Origin: R-RK-3 sp963834945
GTDB lineage: Bacteria; Pseudomonadota; Alphaproteobacteria; Rhizobiales; Rhodomicrobiaceae
Direction of reading: 5' to 3'
Assembly (NCBI GenBank): GCA_963834945.1
Contig: CAWIDT010000004.1
Span: forward strand, 434,001-498,000
DNA length: 64,000 nucleotides
Below, one piece after another: positions 63,856 through 64,000 of the stretch. Within the stretch, counting starts at the first letter, position 1, and each line of letters starts with the position of its first letter. Both the position numbers and the translations under genes were made by a program. Under the pieces are notes generated by a model. It searched no databases. It had not been told where the DNA came from and saw only the letters and a program-made list of their open reading frames with translations.

Positions 63856-64000
63856 ATGACCTCCACTCCCGGCACATCCTCCCATGGCTTCGAGCTTCAG
63901 CGCGAACACCGCATCGACGAGATCGACAGCGTCGCCCGGCTCTACCGCCACCGCAAGACCGGAGCCGAGCTGCTCTCGATGATCGGCGGCGACGAAAACA
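63856..64000 (+). CDS. M16 metallopeptidase, presequence protease (PreP)-like, N-terminal fragment
   Basis: Only 48 codons are inside the window: after MTSTPGTSS it reads HGFELQREHRIDEIDSVARLYRHRKTGAELLSMIGGDEN, matching the start of PreP/Cym1-like M16C peptidases (HGFEL, then ARLYRH-KTGAEL, then a DE-N motif). PreP degrades targeting peptides and other short peptides. The catalytic HxxEH motif would lie beyond the edge. The gene runs off the window. Confidence 0.75.
   Translation, partial: MTSTPGTSSHGFELQREHRIDEIDSVARLYRHRKTGAELLSMIGGDEN

Noticed and set aside
63655..63951. 98-codon minus-strand frame at the right edge
   Set aside because: Antisense to the PreP-like start, which matches a known N-terminus; no independent support.

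Overview
This is a GC-rich chromosomal window from an alphaproteobacterium, most likely of the Hyphomicrobiales (Rhizobiales). Evidence: the motB-motC-fliK(motD)-transglycosylase flagellar block, an AccD without its zinc-finger cysteines, a hybrid RibBA, the ihfA-merR-tRNA-Pro block behind plsX-fabH, the TIGR02300 protein and a K+-independent HppA. Genus cannot be told from the sequence alone.

Layout. 1-9.1 kb: flagellar motor and chemotaxis (FliH-like protein, motB, motC, fliK, lytic transglycosylase, J-domain protein, cheY, cheB, fliM). 9.2-12.8 kb: a gene-poor accessory stretch with two small secreted cysteine-rich proteins, a decayed unidentified gene, a broken DUF4238 gene and a palindromic repeat. 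12.8-20 kb: two family-2 glycosyltransferases, a polytopic membrane protein, a TonB-like protein split by a frameshift, a lipoprotein, L-2-hydroxyglutarate oxidase and a TIGR02300 protein. 20-32.7 kb: housekeeping run aroA (frameshifted)-cmk-rpsA-sppA-ihfB-lapA, RidA, a SnoaL-like protein, an AAC(3)-I-like acetyltransferase, trpF-trpB-trpA-accD-folC.

32.7-43.6 kb is a scrambled mobile-element island. It holds an IS630 copy, then two 2.76-kb inverted arms (33799-36555 and 40881-43638). Each arm carries an IS66 end (tnpA, broken tnpB) and a decayed large serine recombinase. A 2.79-kb IS21-type element (36556-39343) lies between them and its left tip sits exactly at the inner end of the left arm. 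The recombinase unit had inserted into IS66 tnpB. The island ends inside a chemoreceptor gene, of which only the last ~53 codons remain.

43.9-48.2 kb: a secreted pentaheme cytochrome (c554-like) followed by a large predicted outer-membrane beta-barrel with an N-terminal repeat region. This is a candidate porin-cytochrome unit and the most interesting functional pair here. 48.9-64 kb: tRNA-Pro(GGG), merR, ihfA, fabH, plsX, DUF177, a ubiquinol-cytochrome c chaperone, bamE, hppA, then the thiL-nusB-ribH-ribBA-ribE-ribD-nrdR-glyA block and the first codons of an M16 presequence-protease-like gene at the right edge.

Two single-base frameshifts in otherwise well-conserved genes (aroA, tonB-like) should be checked as possible assembly errors before any biology is read into them.
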